From NCBI RefSeq assembly GCF_000007825.1, contig NC_004722.1:1156501-1220500 (forward strand): a stretch of 64,000 nucleotides of DNA, read 5' to 3'. Positions within the stretch are counted from its first letter, which is position 1. Each line of letters starts with the position of its first letter. Below are positions 28,428 through 37,750 of the stretch, piece after piece. The notes beneath the pieces are model-generated. The model was not told where the DNA came from, did not search any database, and was given only the letters and a program-made list of their open reading frames with translations. This DNA is from Bacillus cereus ATCC 14579 (lineage in GTDB: Bacteria; Bacillota; Bacilli; Bacillales; Bacillaceae_G). The position numbers and the translations under genes were made by a program.

Positions 28428-29354
28428 TTAATTGTTTAGCTCTTTAATAATTATATCCAAACAATGAGAGAGACGTACATGTGCGTCAGGAAAAATATCT
28501 AGTTGATGAAGATAGTATTTTAAGGAACTTTTACACCATTGGTAAGCACTAAGTAGAGCTGCTCTATAGTCCGTAGTATTTTGTAAAAAGCCATATTCTT
28601 TTGCTGTTATAACAAGGTGTGTGAAATCTTCACAACCTTGAAGGAGCTTATTGTGTATTTGTTGTCCAGCATGGTAGCGAAATTGACTTAAAGGCTCAGA
28701 AATGTATATTGCATTTCCTTTAGAAAGTAAAGAAATCCATGAGGCCATATCAACACTACAAGAATATTGTCGCTCTTTAAGGGTGCCAAAAGGTTCAGTG
28801 AGCAATTCCTTTCGGAACAAAGTAGTTGTAGGCTCACCGATAATGTTGTGTCCGCCCTTTAACATCCAATTACCTAAAAATATCCCGTTTAATGGGGTGT
28901 CTTCACTATATAACCTTTGTGTTGGATGGGAATCACCTATTAGATTTCCATGATCATCAATGCGTACTCGATAAGAAGTAACAAGAGCAAGATTTTTATT
29001 GGGATCTTGCTCAAAATAGGTCATCATTTTTTGTATTTTATGCTTATAAAACACGTCATCGTCCATTAAAAAATTTATATACTCACCATTTGATTTTTCT
29101 ATGAGCATAAGGTCATTGTGAAATTGTCCTAGAGTAGGGGTATTTCGAATGTATGTTATATTTTTATAATTTGGTAAGTATTGTTCGCGTATTAAAGTTG
29201 CTGTTTCATCATTTGTACTATCATCTCCGATGATGATTTCAATATTTGAATAAGTTTGTGCCAATGCACTTTCTAGAGCAATTTTGAAATAATGAGGCCG
29301 ATTATAAGTAGGAATAAGGATGGAAACGAGAGGTGGATTTTTTTCATTCATCAT
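28428..29354 (-). CDS. Family 2 glycosyltransferase
   Basis: 308 residues, GT-A fold. N-terminal V-S-I-L-I-P-T-Y-N-R and the D-D-S donor segment are followed by the catalytic-metal D-D-D at about 116-118. Soluble, without membrane segments. AAGGAAG precedes the start; a second ATG follows directly. It begins the exosporium glycosylation island and, by context, probably adds a sugar to a BclA-type glycan. Donor unknown. Confidence 0.85.
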   Translation of the reverse strand: MMNEKNPPLVSILIPTYNRPHYFKIALESALAQTYSNIEIIIGDDSTNDETATLIREQYLPNYKNITYIRNTPTLGQFHNDLMLIEKSNGEYINFLMDDDVFYKHKIQKMMTYFEQDPNKNLALVTSYRVRIDDHGNLIGDSHPTQRLYSEDTPLNGIFLGNWMLKGGHNIIGEPTTTLFRKELLTEPFGTLKERQYSCSVDMASWISLLSKGNAIYISEPLSQFRYHAGQQIHNKLLQGCEDFTHLVITAKEYGFLQNTTDYRAALLSAYQWCKSSLKYYLHQLDIFPDAHVRLSHCLDIIIKELNN

Positions 29355-29367
29355 ACATAACTTCCTT

Positions 29368-30120
29368 TCAGAAGCTTTTTTTTGTTAGAACAATATCTTG
29401 GTAACTTGTATATTCATGTCTGCCGCACCATAAACCGTAATGCGGCTTATTGATTATTTCTAGGCCGTACTTATTCAATAGATTGCAAATATCTGTCTCA
29501 GGATAAGCAACTGCGAAATTCGGAATATCTTTATTTACAACGTAGCAATTTTCGATTCGATGATAAAAACCTAATGTACTTTGTCCTGCATTTAAATAAT
29601 AGGATGATTCAGGGTTTATAAGAAAGAATGTAATGAAACATCTCCCGTCTTTTTTTAATACACGTACAATTTCAGATACGTAATGTTCTAATTCTTTTGG
29701 GAGAAGATGTGTAAATACAGAAGTTAAAAAGATAAAATCGAATGTTCCGTCTTCATAGGGAAAACGATATTGAGAGGCATCTTCTTTTCCTTCCGGATTA
29801 TAGAATTGATTGTATATGTCAACATGTTCAAAGTGAAAATTATTACGCATAGTTGAAATGTTATTTTGACACCAAGTAATTCCATCTTTAAACAAATCAA
29901 ATCCATAATACGCTCCATCATCATTTAAGTAATTCATTAATGGTACAGCCATTCGGCCGACACCGCAGCCTACATCTAATACTTTTTCATTTGATTTTAA
30001 AGCACCAATTTGAATAAAATGCTTTAGGAACTCTTTTCCAACCTTTTTGAAGTCGCCACCTACATATTGGACGAGTTCAGGAGGGGGGAGTAAAGTCATT
30101 TCTTTGTTAAGTTCACTCAT
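29368..30120 (-). CDS. SAM-dependent methyltransferase (class I)
   Basis: 250 residues from ATG 30120, which follows AAAGGGGT; the open frame reaches 30177 without support. Motif I reads V-L-D-V-G-C-G-V-G-R, and the acidic D-F-I-F-L-T-S-V-F-T-H-L motif II region follows. Adjacent to glycosyltransferases, so sugar methylation is likely. Fourteen bases separate it from the GT2 gene downstream, so they are co-transcribed. Confidence 0.85.
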   Translation of the reverse strand: MSELNKEMTLLPPPELVQYVGGDFKKVGKEFLKHFIQIGALKSNEKVLDVGCGVGRMAVPLMNYLNDDGAYYGFDLFKDGITWCQNNISTMRNNFHFEHVDIYNQFYNPEGKEDASQYRFPYEDGTFDFIFLTSVFTHLLPKELEHYVSEIVRVLKKDGRCFITFFLINPESSYYLNAGQSTLGFYHRIENCYVVNKDIPNFAVAYPETDICNLLNKYGLEIINKPHYGLWCGRHEYTSYQDIVLTKKSF

Positions 30121-30219
30121 GAGTATACCCCTTTCTTGTATGAGAAGATGCAGTAAATCTATTAATAAAATTTTCAATTTGTAGTGAGAGAATACAGGAA
30201 AACAATTGTTATATGTAAG

Positions 30220-30289
30220 GAGATTCCGAAAAAGAATACTTAATTGGATTAGAAGTGAGAGAAGAATGAGTGAAAATGGAATCTCCTAT
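30220..30289. repeat. Spaced 9-bp inverted repeat downstream of the TylF-like gene
   Basis: GGAGATTCC near 30220 and GGAATCTCC near 30281, separated by about 50 bases. Possible large hairpin in the gap between two minus-strand genes; no clear terminator. Confidence 0.4.
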
Positions 30290-30304
30290 AGATTAAATCT
30301 TTTT

Positions 30305-31150
30305 TTATTCTTTTCTCCAATAAACGCCAAATACATCAATTTTAGTAATAGGGGCTTTTAAATTTCGTTGGTTTCTAAAGTCTGTCACAGCCTCAGCGCA
30401 TGGCGGTAGCCCGTAGTCATCGATAATTATATAGCCACCTTTAGAAACTTTATCATATAAGTTCACGAGACCATCCATTGTGGATTCGTACATATCACCA
30501 TCAAGCCGTGCAATTGCTATTTTTTCAATTGGTGCTGTTGGTAAAGTATCTTTAAACCAACCTTTTAAAAATTTCACTTGATCATTTAGTAAATCATATT
30601 TTTTGAAATTCTCTTGTACTTGTTCTAAAGAGACGCGTAAGTAATCGAATGTGTGTAAATAATCACCGTAATCTTTTGGATATTGTTCTAGATTCGGTGC
30701 TGGCAAACCTTCAAATGAATCTGCAACCCACACATTACGATCCGTAATGTTGTTTGCTTGTAAAAAACCATTCATAAAAATGCATGATCCTCCGCGCCAT
30801 ACACCTGTTTCAATAAAATCACCTTCTATATTTTCACGAACAACGGTTTCCATCGCCTCTTGTAATTGGTTCATACGTTCTCGACCAATCATGCTATGTG
30901 CTGCTCTTGGCCAATCCATTCCATCATGACGTTCACTTTTAGAAACATTTGGTTTTACAATTTTTAAGTTATGGTTTTCAGCATATTGCTTAATGAATAA
31001 AGGGAGGGGGACTGTAACTGGTTCGAATTCTAGTTCTTTTGAAATATGTAGAGATGCGGGTAAGTATGCCTCATATTCTAACCATATTTCAAATAAAATG
31101 GTCTTCTTTAGCAATTCGAGATAAAGCTGAACAGCAGATTTACTTTCCAT
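30305..31150 (-). CDS. TylF/MycF-family O-methyltransferase
   Basis: 281 residues. The N-terminal helical region is followed by E-T-G-V-W-R-G-G (SAM site), L-D-G-D-M-Y-E-S and metal-binding D-D-Y-G. TylF/MycF enzymes methylate hydroxyls of deoxysugars such as rhamnose derivatives. B. cereus group BclA glycans contain methylated rhamnose, which fits the neighbourhood. CAGGAGG precedes the ATG. Confidence 0.88.
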   Translation of the reverse strand: MESKSAVQLYLELLKKTILFEIWLEYEAYLPASLHISKELEFEPVTVPLPLFIKQYAENHNLKIVKPNVSKSERHDGMDWPRAAHSMIGRERMNQLQEAMETVVRENIEGDFIETGVWRGGSCIFMNGFLQANNITDRNVWVADSFEGLPAPNLEQYPKDYGDYLHTFDYLRVSLEQVQENFKKYDLLNDQVKFLKGWFKDTLPTAPIEKIAIARLDGDMYESTMDGLVNLYDKVSKGGYIIIDDYGLPPCAEAVTDFRNQRNLKAPITKIDVFGVYWRKE

Positions 31151-31225
31151 ATTTGTGCCTCCTGCAAAATGTCATACAACAATATGATTATGTAGATAGC
31201 GAATGTTTCATGATTGAATTTGAAA

Positions 31226-31262
31226 TTGAAAAAGCAGTAAAACTGATATCAGTTTTACTGCT
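31226..31262 (-). terminator. Terminator of bclA
   Basis: Perfect 15-base arms AGCAGTAAAACTGAT / ATCAGTTTTACTGCT, followed on the minus strand by TTTTC. Confidence 0.8.
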
Positions 31263-31272
31263 AAGTAAAAAA

Positions 31273-31903
31273 TTAAGCGATTTTTTCAATAATAATAGAT
31301 GCATTTGTACCAAGAGCTAATGATAGCCCAAGTCCTGTAACGATTACTTCAACTAATGATGGAGTTGTCGTAATTTGCGTAATTGCTTGAACAACGATAG
31401 GTGCTCCAACTGAGATTAAAGTAGCCCCAGTACCTGGTACAGATACCCCATTTACTTGGATTGTAAGCCCCCCTAATACACTTATTGCCGCAGTATATAC
31501 GATAACAGTGATTTTATAGAATCCAGTTTCAGCAATAACGAAAGTATCAGCATCTAATTGAGAAATTGCTGTACCAAACTGAGATCCAACAGTATTAAAT
31601 GGTACTGGAGCATTTAGTCCAAGATCTAAAGAAATTCCAGCGGAGTTAAATGCATACAATCCTGCTGGAAGTACCAGTCGGCCCCGTAGGTCCAGTCGGC
31701 CCCGTAGGTCCAGTAGGTCCAGTTGGCCCGGTAGGTACAGTCGGCCCTGTAGGTCCAGTCGGTCCAGTCGGCCCGGTCGGCCCAGTCGGAAGGGTAAACG
31801 GTGGTATCGGTGGTAATGTTGGTCCTACAAGATTAGGGTCAAATGCACTAGCTGATAAAGATTCATCGGGATTTAATCCATTTGAATAATTATTATTTGA
31901 CAT
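31273..31903 (-). pseudogene. bclA: Exosporium glycoprotein BclA, frameshifted
   Basis: Collagen-like hair-nap filament protein of the exosporium. The N-terminal targeting region A-F-D-P-N-L-V-G-P-T-L-P-P-I-P is intact, then a very short Gly-Pro-Thr collagen-like stretch (about a dozen triplets, one interrupted as V-P-T). The frame then runs G-T-S-S-R-I-V-C-I and stops at 31646. The C-terminal trimerisation domain (Y-A-F-N-S-A-G-I-S-L-D-L-G onward to 31273) continues in the next frame. One surplus base near 31672 separates them; removing it gives G-L-P-A-G-L-Y-A-F-N-S, as expected for the family. Total length 631 bases is one over a multiple of three. GGAGGTGAATTT precedes the ATG. Confidence 0.9.
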
Positions 31904-32068
31904 AAATTCACCTCCATAAAGCGTTCATTATATAGTAGATGCAAAACCGAAAGAAAATGACACGGACATTTGAATTATTGAAAAGAAATCTTAAACTACT
32001 TGAACAATTTAAAAAAATGGAAAGTTTAGTATATGTATAACATATGATTGATTTGGAAGAGGGTGATT

Positions 32069-33166
32069 ATGTTGAACAAGCAAGGAATTACAATTAGTTT
32101 ATGTATGATTGTTCGAGATGAGGAGGAGACAATAGCCCGTTGTTTAGAAACAGTTGAAAAAATTGTGGATGAAATTATAGTAGTTGATACAGGTTCCGTC
32201 GATCGAACGAAAGAAATCGTAGAGAAATATACTTCTAACATATATGATTTCCAGTGGATTGATGATTTTGCAGCAGCAAGAAATTTTTCTTTTTCAAAAG
32301 CGACGCAAGAGTATATATTGTGGCTAGATGCAGATGATGTCTTATTAGAAGATGCTCAAGAAGCATTGAAACTTTTAAAAAGAGAATTAGATCCTAAAAT
32401 TGATGCTGTTTCGATGCCTTATCACCTTGCAATGGATTCTAACGGGAAACCTTTATATTGTACAAAAAGAAATCGACTTGTAAAGCGTGAAAAACAATTT
32501 CAATGGTTTGGAAAGGTTCATGAGTATTTAGCTATTTCTGGTGAGGTTTTTAGTAGTAATGTTGCTATTACACATAAAAAAGAAAAAAAAGTAACAAATC
32601 GTAATTTGAAAATTTTTCAAAATACTGTAGCGGCAGGTGAAGAATTAAGTCCGAGAGATTTATTTTATTACGCAAATGAATCTACGGATAACCAAAAATA
32701 TGATGATGCAGTTCTTCTATATGAAACATTTCTTAATCAAGACGAAGGATGGTATGAAGAGAAAATTTATGCATGTGGTAAGTTAGGAGATTGCTATGCA
32801 AAGCTCGGAATGTGGGAGAAGGCAATCGAATCTTGTGTGAAGTCGTTTCGGTATGACGTCCCTAGAGGAGAGAATTGTACAAGAATAGGATATATATATA
32901 TGGAACAAGAAAAATATAATGAAGCGATATTTTGGTTTAAACTTGCTACGGAAGTACCAATGGCAACGGAAAGTCCTTTCCATAGTCCAGCTAGCTACAC
33001 ATGGCTACCCTATTTACAAATGTGTATTTGTTATAGCAGGTTAGGGGAGCAGGATAAAGCGTATTATTACAATGAATTAGCAGCTTCTTATGTTCCGAAT
33101 AATGCTGCAATTGAATATAACCGTAAATATTTTCGGGGAGTTTTTGATAAACCATATAAAGTGTAA
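32069..33166 (+). CDS. Family 2 glycosyltransferase with C-terminal TPR repeats
   Basis: 365 residues from ATG 32069, with GAGGG upstream. N-terminal GT2 domain (S-L-C-M-I-V-R-D-E-E and the D-A-D-D metal site near 90), then a helical region with TPR-like repeats (about 200-345) that probably bind a protein or glycan acceptor. Adjacent to and divergent from bclA, so a glycosylating role on exosporium collagen-like protein is inferred. Confidence 0.86.
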   Translation: MLNKQGITISLCMIVRDEEETIARCLETVEKIVDEIIVVDTGSVDRTKEIVEKYTSNIYDFQWIDDFAAARNFSFSKATQEYILWLDADDVLLEDAQEALKLLKRELDPKIDAVSMPYHLAMDSNGKPLYCTKRNRLVKREKQFQWFGKVHEYLAISGEVFSSNVAITHKKEKKVTNRNLKIFQNTVAAGEELSPRDLFYYANESTDNQKYDDAVLLYETFLNQDEGWYEEKIYACGKLGDCYAKLGMWEKAIESCVKSFRYDVPRGENCTRIGYIYMEQEKYNEAIFWFKLATEVPMATESPFHSPASYTWLPYLQMCICYSRLGEQDKAYYYNELAASYVPNNAAIEYNRKYFRGVFDKPYKV

Positions 33167-33377
33167 TAGGTTTCGTTTTTTAGAAATGATTTATCGCTAT
33201 TCTAACTCTAATAGATTGGTTATATATTAGAGTATCAGTAACGTAACCAATATAAATAAAAGATTTTATACTGCTATTTGCGGGCTAATAATCATTGGGG
33301 GATGAACAAAATCTGCACTTTATAGAATTCATATGAGATTTATATTTCTAATTCAATTTGCATAAGGAGTGTGTGAA

Positions 33378-34067
33378 ATGAATCGCGAAAAAAGTTCTTT
33401 ATATGAAGAAAAATCCGAGCATTATTATAATGCAGCGAATCCGAATTTATTAAAGCATATAAAAAAGGAATGGAAAGAAGTTCTTGATATTGGTTGTTCG
33501 AGCGGTGCATTGGGAGCAGCTATTAAAGAAAACGGTACACGTGTATCAGGAATAGAGGCATTTCCAGAGGCGGCAGAAAAAGCGAAGGAAAGACTAGATC
33601 ATGTTATTTTAGGGGATATAGAAAAAATAGATCTTCCTTATGAGGAGGGGCAATTTGATTGCGTCCTATTTGGGGATGTATTAGAGCATTTATTTGATCC
33701 GTGGGCTGTGATTGAAAAGGTTAAGCCATATATAAAGCAAAATGGTGTGATTTTAGCAAGTATACCAAACGTTGCTCATATTTCAGTATTAGCTCCCTTA
33801 CTTGCTGGAAATTGGACGTATACAGAATATGGTTTATTAGATAAAACACATATTCGTTTCTTTACATTCAATGAAATGCTAAGAATGTTTTTAAAAGCAG
33901 GATATTCAATTAGTAAAGTAGATCGTGTATATGTTGATCATAAAATGTATGAGCCGCTTATTGAGGAGTTATATGGAATTTGTAAAAAATATCGTCTTGG
34001 AAGTGGCTTCATGGCTGAGACAGTTGTATTTCAGTATATTATTGAAGCTGAAAAATCACAATTATGA
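33378..34067 (+). CDS. SAM-dependent methyltransferase
   Basis: 229 residues. Motif I V-L-D-I-G-C-S-S-G, motif II region L-F-G-D-V-L-E-H, with the typical Methyltransf_11/23 fold. ATG 33378 chosen because AAGGAG (33363-33368) gives good spacing. It begins a seven-gene run (this gene, two glycosyltransferases, rmlACBD) and overlaps the next gene by four bases (ATGA). Confidence 0.86.
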   Translation: MNREKSSLYEEKSEHYYNAANPNLLKHIKKEWKEVLDIGCSSGALGAAIKENGTRVSGIEAFPEAAEKAKERLDHVILGDIEKIDLPYEEGQFDCVLFGDVLEHLFDPWAVIEKVKPYIKQNGVILASIPNVAHISVLAPLLAGNWTYTEYGLLDKTHIRFFTFNEMLRMFLKAGYSISKVDRVYVDHKMYEPLIEELYGICKKYRLGSGFMAETVVFQYIIEAEKSQL

Positions 34068-34750
34068 GTGCTGCAGACAAAACAATATTATTTGTTACAT
34101 GTATAAATGATCGGAAATTGTATGCAAACTGCGTGCGACATATATTGCAATTGTTAGTACCGCCAGGGTATATTGTCCAATTTATGCCGATTCGAAATGC
34201 GAAAAGTATGACGAGTGGATACAATCAAGCCATTTCGCATCCAGCGAAGTATAAAGTGTATTTACATCAAGATGTTTTTATTATAAATAGGGCTTTTTTA
34301 TACGGATTACTTCAATTATTTGAGGAACATGAAAACCTTGGGATGATTGGGATGGTTGGAGCGCAATATGTTCCTCCGACTGGCGTATGGAACGAAGGGC
34401 GTGGAATTGTAGGGAAAGTCATTGGTTATATGAATGATTTGTTTTATATGGCAAGTTTAGAACAACCGTATCATGAATCAAAAACATTTATTCCTGTAGA
34501 ATGTATTGATGGTTTATTAATGGCGACACAATATGATGTTCCGTGGCGAGAAGACTTATTTGACGGATTTGATTTTTATGATGTATCTCAATCATTTGAA
34601 TTTAGAAAAGCAGGATATACAGTCGGTGTACCTGTACAGCGCGATGCTTGGTGTATCCATTATCATTTTGATGTGAATATGACGAACTATGAAAAGTATC
34701 GGAAAATATTTGTGGAACACTATATGTCAGATGTAAATAAGGAAGAATAA
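34064..34750 (+). CDS. Glycosyltransferase-like protein (Glyco_tranf_2_5 type), copy 1
   Basis: 228 residues. Segments Y-K-V-Y-L-H-Q-D-V-F (metal site Q-D) and V-P-W-R-E-D-L-F-D-G are diagnostic of this small GT-A family. Highly similar to the next gene, so a tandem duplication. Part of the operon leading to rmlACBD; probably transfers rhamnose or a derivative. Confidence 0.8.
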   Translation: MSAADKTILFVTCINDRKLYANCVRHILQLLVPPGYIVQFMPIRNAKSMTSGYNQAISHPAKYKVYLHQDVFIINRAFLYGLLQLFEEHENLGMIGMVGAQYVPPTGVWNEGRGIVGKVIGYMNDLFYMASLEQPYHESKTFIPVECIDGLLMATQYDVPWREDLFDGFDFYDVSQSFEFRKAGYTVGVPVQRDAWCIHYHFDVNMTNYEKYRKIFVEHYMSDVNKEE

Positions 34751-34764
34751 AAGGGGGGACAAAA

Positions 34765-35445
34765 ATGAAAGATCATACAATATTAGTCGTTGTTTGTGTA
34801 AATAATGAGGAGCTTTTCAAACAATGTGAGAGCCAAATAAGAAACATTTTTGTTCCCCCTGGTTATGTCGTGCAAATTTTTCCGATACGAGATGCGCAAA
34901 GTATGGCAAGTGCATACAACCGAGCTCTTTCATATCCAGCGAAATACAAAGTGTATATACATCAAGATACATATCTTATTAATCGAGACATGTTTTCTAC
35001 ACTTATATCTCTTTTTAAAGAAAATGAAAAGCTTGGTTTAATAGGAGTCGCTGGGGCTCAGTTTTTACCGAATAACGGGATATGGTGGGAAGGAAAAAAT
35101 TTAGTAGGGAAAGTGATTGAATATAGAAGACAGAATTATCAATTATTAAATTTAGATCAGGTTTTTTATGGTAATCAACCATTTTTGTCAGTTCAGGCAA
35201 TTGATGGTTTATTCATGGCAACGCAGTATGATATTCCGTGGCGAGAAGATTTGTTTCAAGGGTTTCACTTTTATGATGTGTCACAGTCTTTAGAGTTTCA
35301 AAGGGCTGGTTATTTAATTGGTATCCCAAATCAAGCAAATTTATGGTGTATTCATTACAACGGGGATGAGTTTGATGCGGATACATATGAGAAGTACCGG
35401 AAAGTGTTTGTAGAACATTACAAAGATATATTATCTCCATCATAA
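34765..35445 (+). CDS. Glycosyltransferase-like protein (Glyco_tranf_2_5 type), copy 2
   Basis: 226 residues, paralog of the preceding gene with the same Y-K-V-Y-I-H-Q-D-T-Y and I-P-W-R-E-D-L-F-Q-G segments and shared C-terminal Y-E-K-Y-R-K-V-F-V-E-H-Y. AAAGGGGGG precedes the ATG. The two copies may act on successive sugars or different acceptors. Confidence 0.8.
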   Translation: MKDHTILVVVCVNNEELFKQCESQIRNIFVPPGYVVQIFPIRDAQSMASAYNRALSYPAKYKVYIHQDTYLINRDMFSTLISLFKENEKLGLIGVAGAQFLPNNGIWWEGKNLVGKVIEYRRQNYQLLNLDQVFYGNQPFLSVQAIDGLFMATQYDIPWREDLFQGFHFYDVSQSLEFQRAGYLIGIPNQANLWCIHYNGDEFDADTYEKYRKVFVEHYKDILSPS

Positions 35446-35459
35446 AGGAGAGATGCAAA

Positions 35460-36197
35460 GTGAAAGGAATTATTTTAGCAGGTGGTACTGGATCGAGATT
35501 ATATCCAATAACGAAAGTAACGAATAAACATTTACTTCCTGTTGGTCGGTATCCGATGATTTATCATGCGGTATATAAGCTAAAACAATGCGATATTACA
35601 GATATTATGATTATTACAGGTAAAGAGCATATGGGGGATGTTGTTAGCTTTTTAGGGAGTGGTCATGAATTTGGGGTTTCCTTTACGTATCGTGTGCAAG
35701 ATAAAGCGGGCGGGATCGCACAGGCGTTAGGGCTTTGTGAAGATTTCGTCGGGAATGATCGTATGGTAGTTATATTAGGTGATAATATTTTTTCAGATGA
35801 TATTCTTCCGTATGTTGAAGAGTTTGCAAATCAAAAAGAAGGTGCGAAAGTGCTATTGCAATCTGTAGAAGATCCCGAAAGATTTGGCGTAGCACATATT
35901 CAAAACCGAAAAATAGTTGAAATTGAAGAAAAGCCGAAAGAGCCGAAAAGTTCTTATGCGGTTACGGGAATTTATTTGTATGATTCGAAAGTCTTTTCTT
36001 ATATTAAAGAATTAAAACCTTCTGCACGGGGAGAACTTGAAATTACAGATATAAATAATTGGTATTTAAAACGAGGGGTACTTACTTATAATGAAATGAA
36101 CGGCTGGTGGACTGATGCGGGAACTCATGCTTCGCTTCAAAAGGCGAATACGTTAGCGCGTGATATTAATTTTGGGAAACAGTTTAACGGAGAATAG
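35460..36197 (+). CDS. rmlA: Glucose-1-phosphate thymidylyltransferase
   Basis: First step of dTDP-L-rhamnose synthesis: dTTP + glucose-1-P to dTDP-glucose. 245 residues (a short form), with G-G-T-G-S-R-L-Y-P and the downstream K-H-L-L-P-V nucleotide site. GTG start behind AAAGGAGAG. rmlA-C-B-D order. Confidence 0.94.
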   Translation: MKGIILAGGTGSRLYPITKVTNKHLLPVGRYPMIYHAVYKLKQCDITDIMIITGKEHMGDVVSFLGSGHEFGVSFTYRVQDKAGGIAQALGLCEDFVGNDRMVVILGDNIFSDDILPYVEEFANQKEGAKVLLQSVEDPERFGVAHIQNRKIVEIEEKPKEPKSSYAVTGIYLYDSKVFSYIKELKPSARGELEITDINNWYLKRGVLTYNEMNGWWTDAGTHASLQKANTLARDINFGKQFNGE

Positions 36198-36205
36198 GTG
36201 AGAAT

Positions 36206-36751
36206 ATGAAAGTTGTAGAAACAAATTTTACCGATGCAAAATTGTTAGAACCGAGGTTGTTTGGAGACGAGCGTGGCTTTTTTTCAGAGAGTTATAATAA
36301 GCAGGTGCTAGAAACATTAGGGATAACGTATTCATTTGTACAGGATAACGTATCTTATTCGGCTAAGGCAGGAACGATTCGGGGACTACACTTTCAAAAA
36401 AAACCGAAAGCACAAACGAAACTCATTCAAGTTATGCAAGGGGCAATTTATGATGTTATCGTTGATTTACGAAAAAAATCACCAACATTTAAACAATGGA
36501 AAGGATATATTTTAAGTGCAGATAACCATCGGCAATTACTAGTGCCAAAAGGGTTTGCGCATGGATTTTGCACGCTTGTTCCGCATACTATCGTTATGTA
36601 TAAAGTAGATGAATATTATAGCGCAGAGCATGACTCAGGATTACTTTGGGAAGATAAAGATTTAGCAATTCCTTGGCCAGTAACCGATCCTATATTGTCC
36701 GATAAGGATCAGATATTACCATTATTAGAGGAATATGAAGATAGTTTTTAA
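36206..36751 (+). CDS. rmlC: dTDP-4-dehydrorhamnose 3,5-epimerase
   Basis: 181-residue cupin epimerase, third enzyme of the pathway. R-G-L-H-F-Q carries the catalytic His; F-F-S-E-S-Y-N and the K-G-F-A-H-G-F segment are family-typical. Eight bases after rmlA. Confidence 0.94.
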   Translation: MKVVETNFTDAKLLEPRLFGDERGFFSESYNKQVLETLGITYSFVQDNVSYSAKAGTIRGLHFQKKPKAQTKLIQVMQGAIYDVIVDLRKKSPTFKQWKGYILSADNHRQLLVPKGFAHGFCTLVPHTIVMYKVDEYYSAEHDSGLLWEDKDLAIPWPVTDPILSDKDQILPLLEEYEDSF

Positions 36752-36766
36752 GTAGGAGCGTTGTTT

Positions 36767-37738
36767 ATGAATATATTAGTAACAGGTGGGGCTGGATTTA
36801 TTGGAAGTAATTTCGTTCATTACATGCTACAAAGTTATGAAACATATAAAATTATTAATTACGATGCATTAACATATAGCGGGAATTTAAATAACGTAAA
36901 ATCTCTTCTGGATCACCCGAATTACTCTTTTGTAAAGGGAGAAATTCAAAATGGAGAGCTATTAGAACACGTTATAAAAGAGCGGGACGTACAAGTGATT
37001 GTAAATTTTGCAGCTGAATCACATGTGGACCGTAGTATTGAAAATCCGATTCCTTTTTATGATACAAATGTAATTGGGACGGTCACTTTATTAGAACTAG
37101 TTAAAAAATATTCGCATATAAAACTTGTGCAAGTATCAACGGATGAAGTGTATGGCTCTTTAGGAAAAACAGGGAAGTTCACAGAGAAAACGCCGTTAGC
37201 TCCAAATAGTCCATATTCTTCAAGTAAGGCGAGCGCGGACATGATAGCTCTATCTTACTACAAAACATATCAATTACCGGTTATAGTAACGCGTTGTTCT
37301 AACAATTATGGACCGTACCAGTATCCTGAAAAATTAATTCCATTAATGGTTACGAATGCACTAGAAGGAAAAAAACTACCGTTATATGGTGATGGTTTAA
37401 ATGTAAGAGATTGGTTACATGTAACGGATCATTGCAGTGCGATTGACGTTGTTTTGCATAAGGGACGTGTCGGAGAAGTATATAATATAGGTGGAAATAA
37501 TGAAAAAACAAATGTAGAAGTTGTGGAACAAATTATTACTCTTTTAGGAAAAACAAAAAAAGACATTGAATATGTTACAGATCGTTTAGGGCACGATCGT
37601 CGTTATGCGATTGATGCAGAGAAAATGAAGAATGAATTTGATTGGGAACCGAAATATACGTTTGAACAAGGATTACAAGAGACGGTGAAATGGTATGAAA
37701 AGAATAAGGAATGGTGGAAACCACTAAAAGACCAGTAA
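36767..37738 (+). CDS. rmlB: dTDP-glucose 4,6-dehydratase
   Basis: Extended SDR, second enzyme of the pathway. 323 residues from ATG 36767 (an in-frame TTG at 36761 is less likely). N-terminal G-G-A-G-F-I-G-S-N NAD site, V-S-T-D-E-V-Y-G, and catalytic Y-S-S-S-K. TAGGAG precedes the start. Confidence 0.95.
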   Translation: MNILVTGGAGFIGSNFVHYMLQSYETYKIINYDALTYSGNLNNVKSLLDHPNYSFVKGEIQNGELLEHVIKERDVQVIVNFAAESHVDRSIENPIPFYDTNVIGTVTLLELVKKYSHIKLVQVSTDEVYGSLGKTGKFTEKTPLAPNSPYSSSKASADMIALSYYKTYQLPVIVTRCSNNYGPYQYPEKLIPLMVTNALEGKKLPLYGDGLNVRDWLHVTDHCSAIDVVLHKGRVGEVYNIGGNNEKTNVEVVEQIITLLGKTKKDIEYVTDRLGHDRRYAIDAEKMKNEFDWEPKYTFEQGLQETVKWYEKNKEWWKPLKDQ

Positions 37739-37750
37739 GGGGCATGTTAA

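Noticed and set aside
31650..31800. CRISPR-like short repeats
   Set aside because: The repeats are in-frame GPT codons of bclA, without spacers.
31650..31889. Plus-strand Gly-Pro-Val repeat open frame
   Set aside because: Exact antisense of the BclA collagen repeat; long open antisense frames are expected from GPT codons.
33202..33233. Inverted repeat ACTCTAATA / TATTAGAGT before the methyltransferase operon
   Set aside because: Arms are short, AT-rich and widely spaced; too weak to call an operator or terminator.
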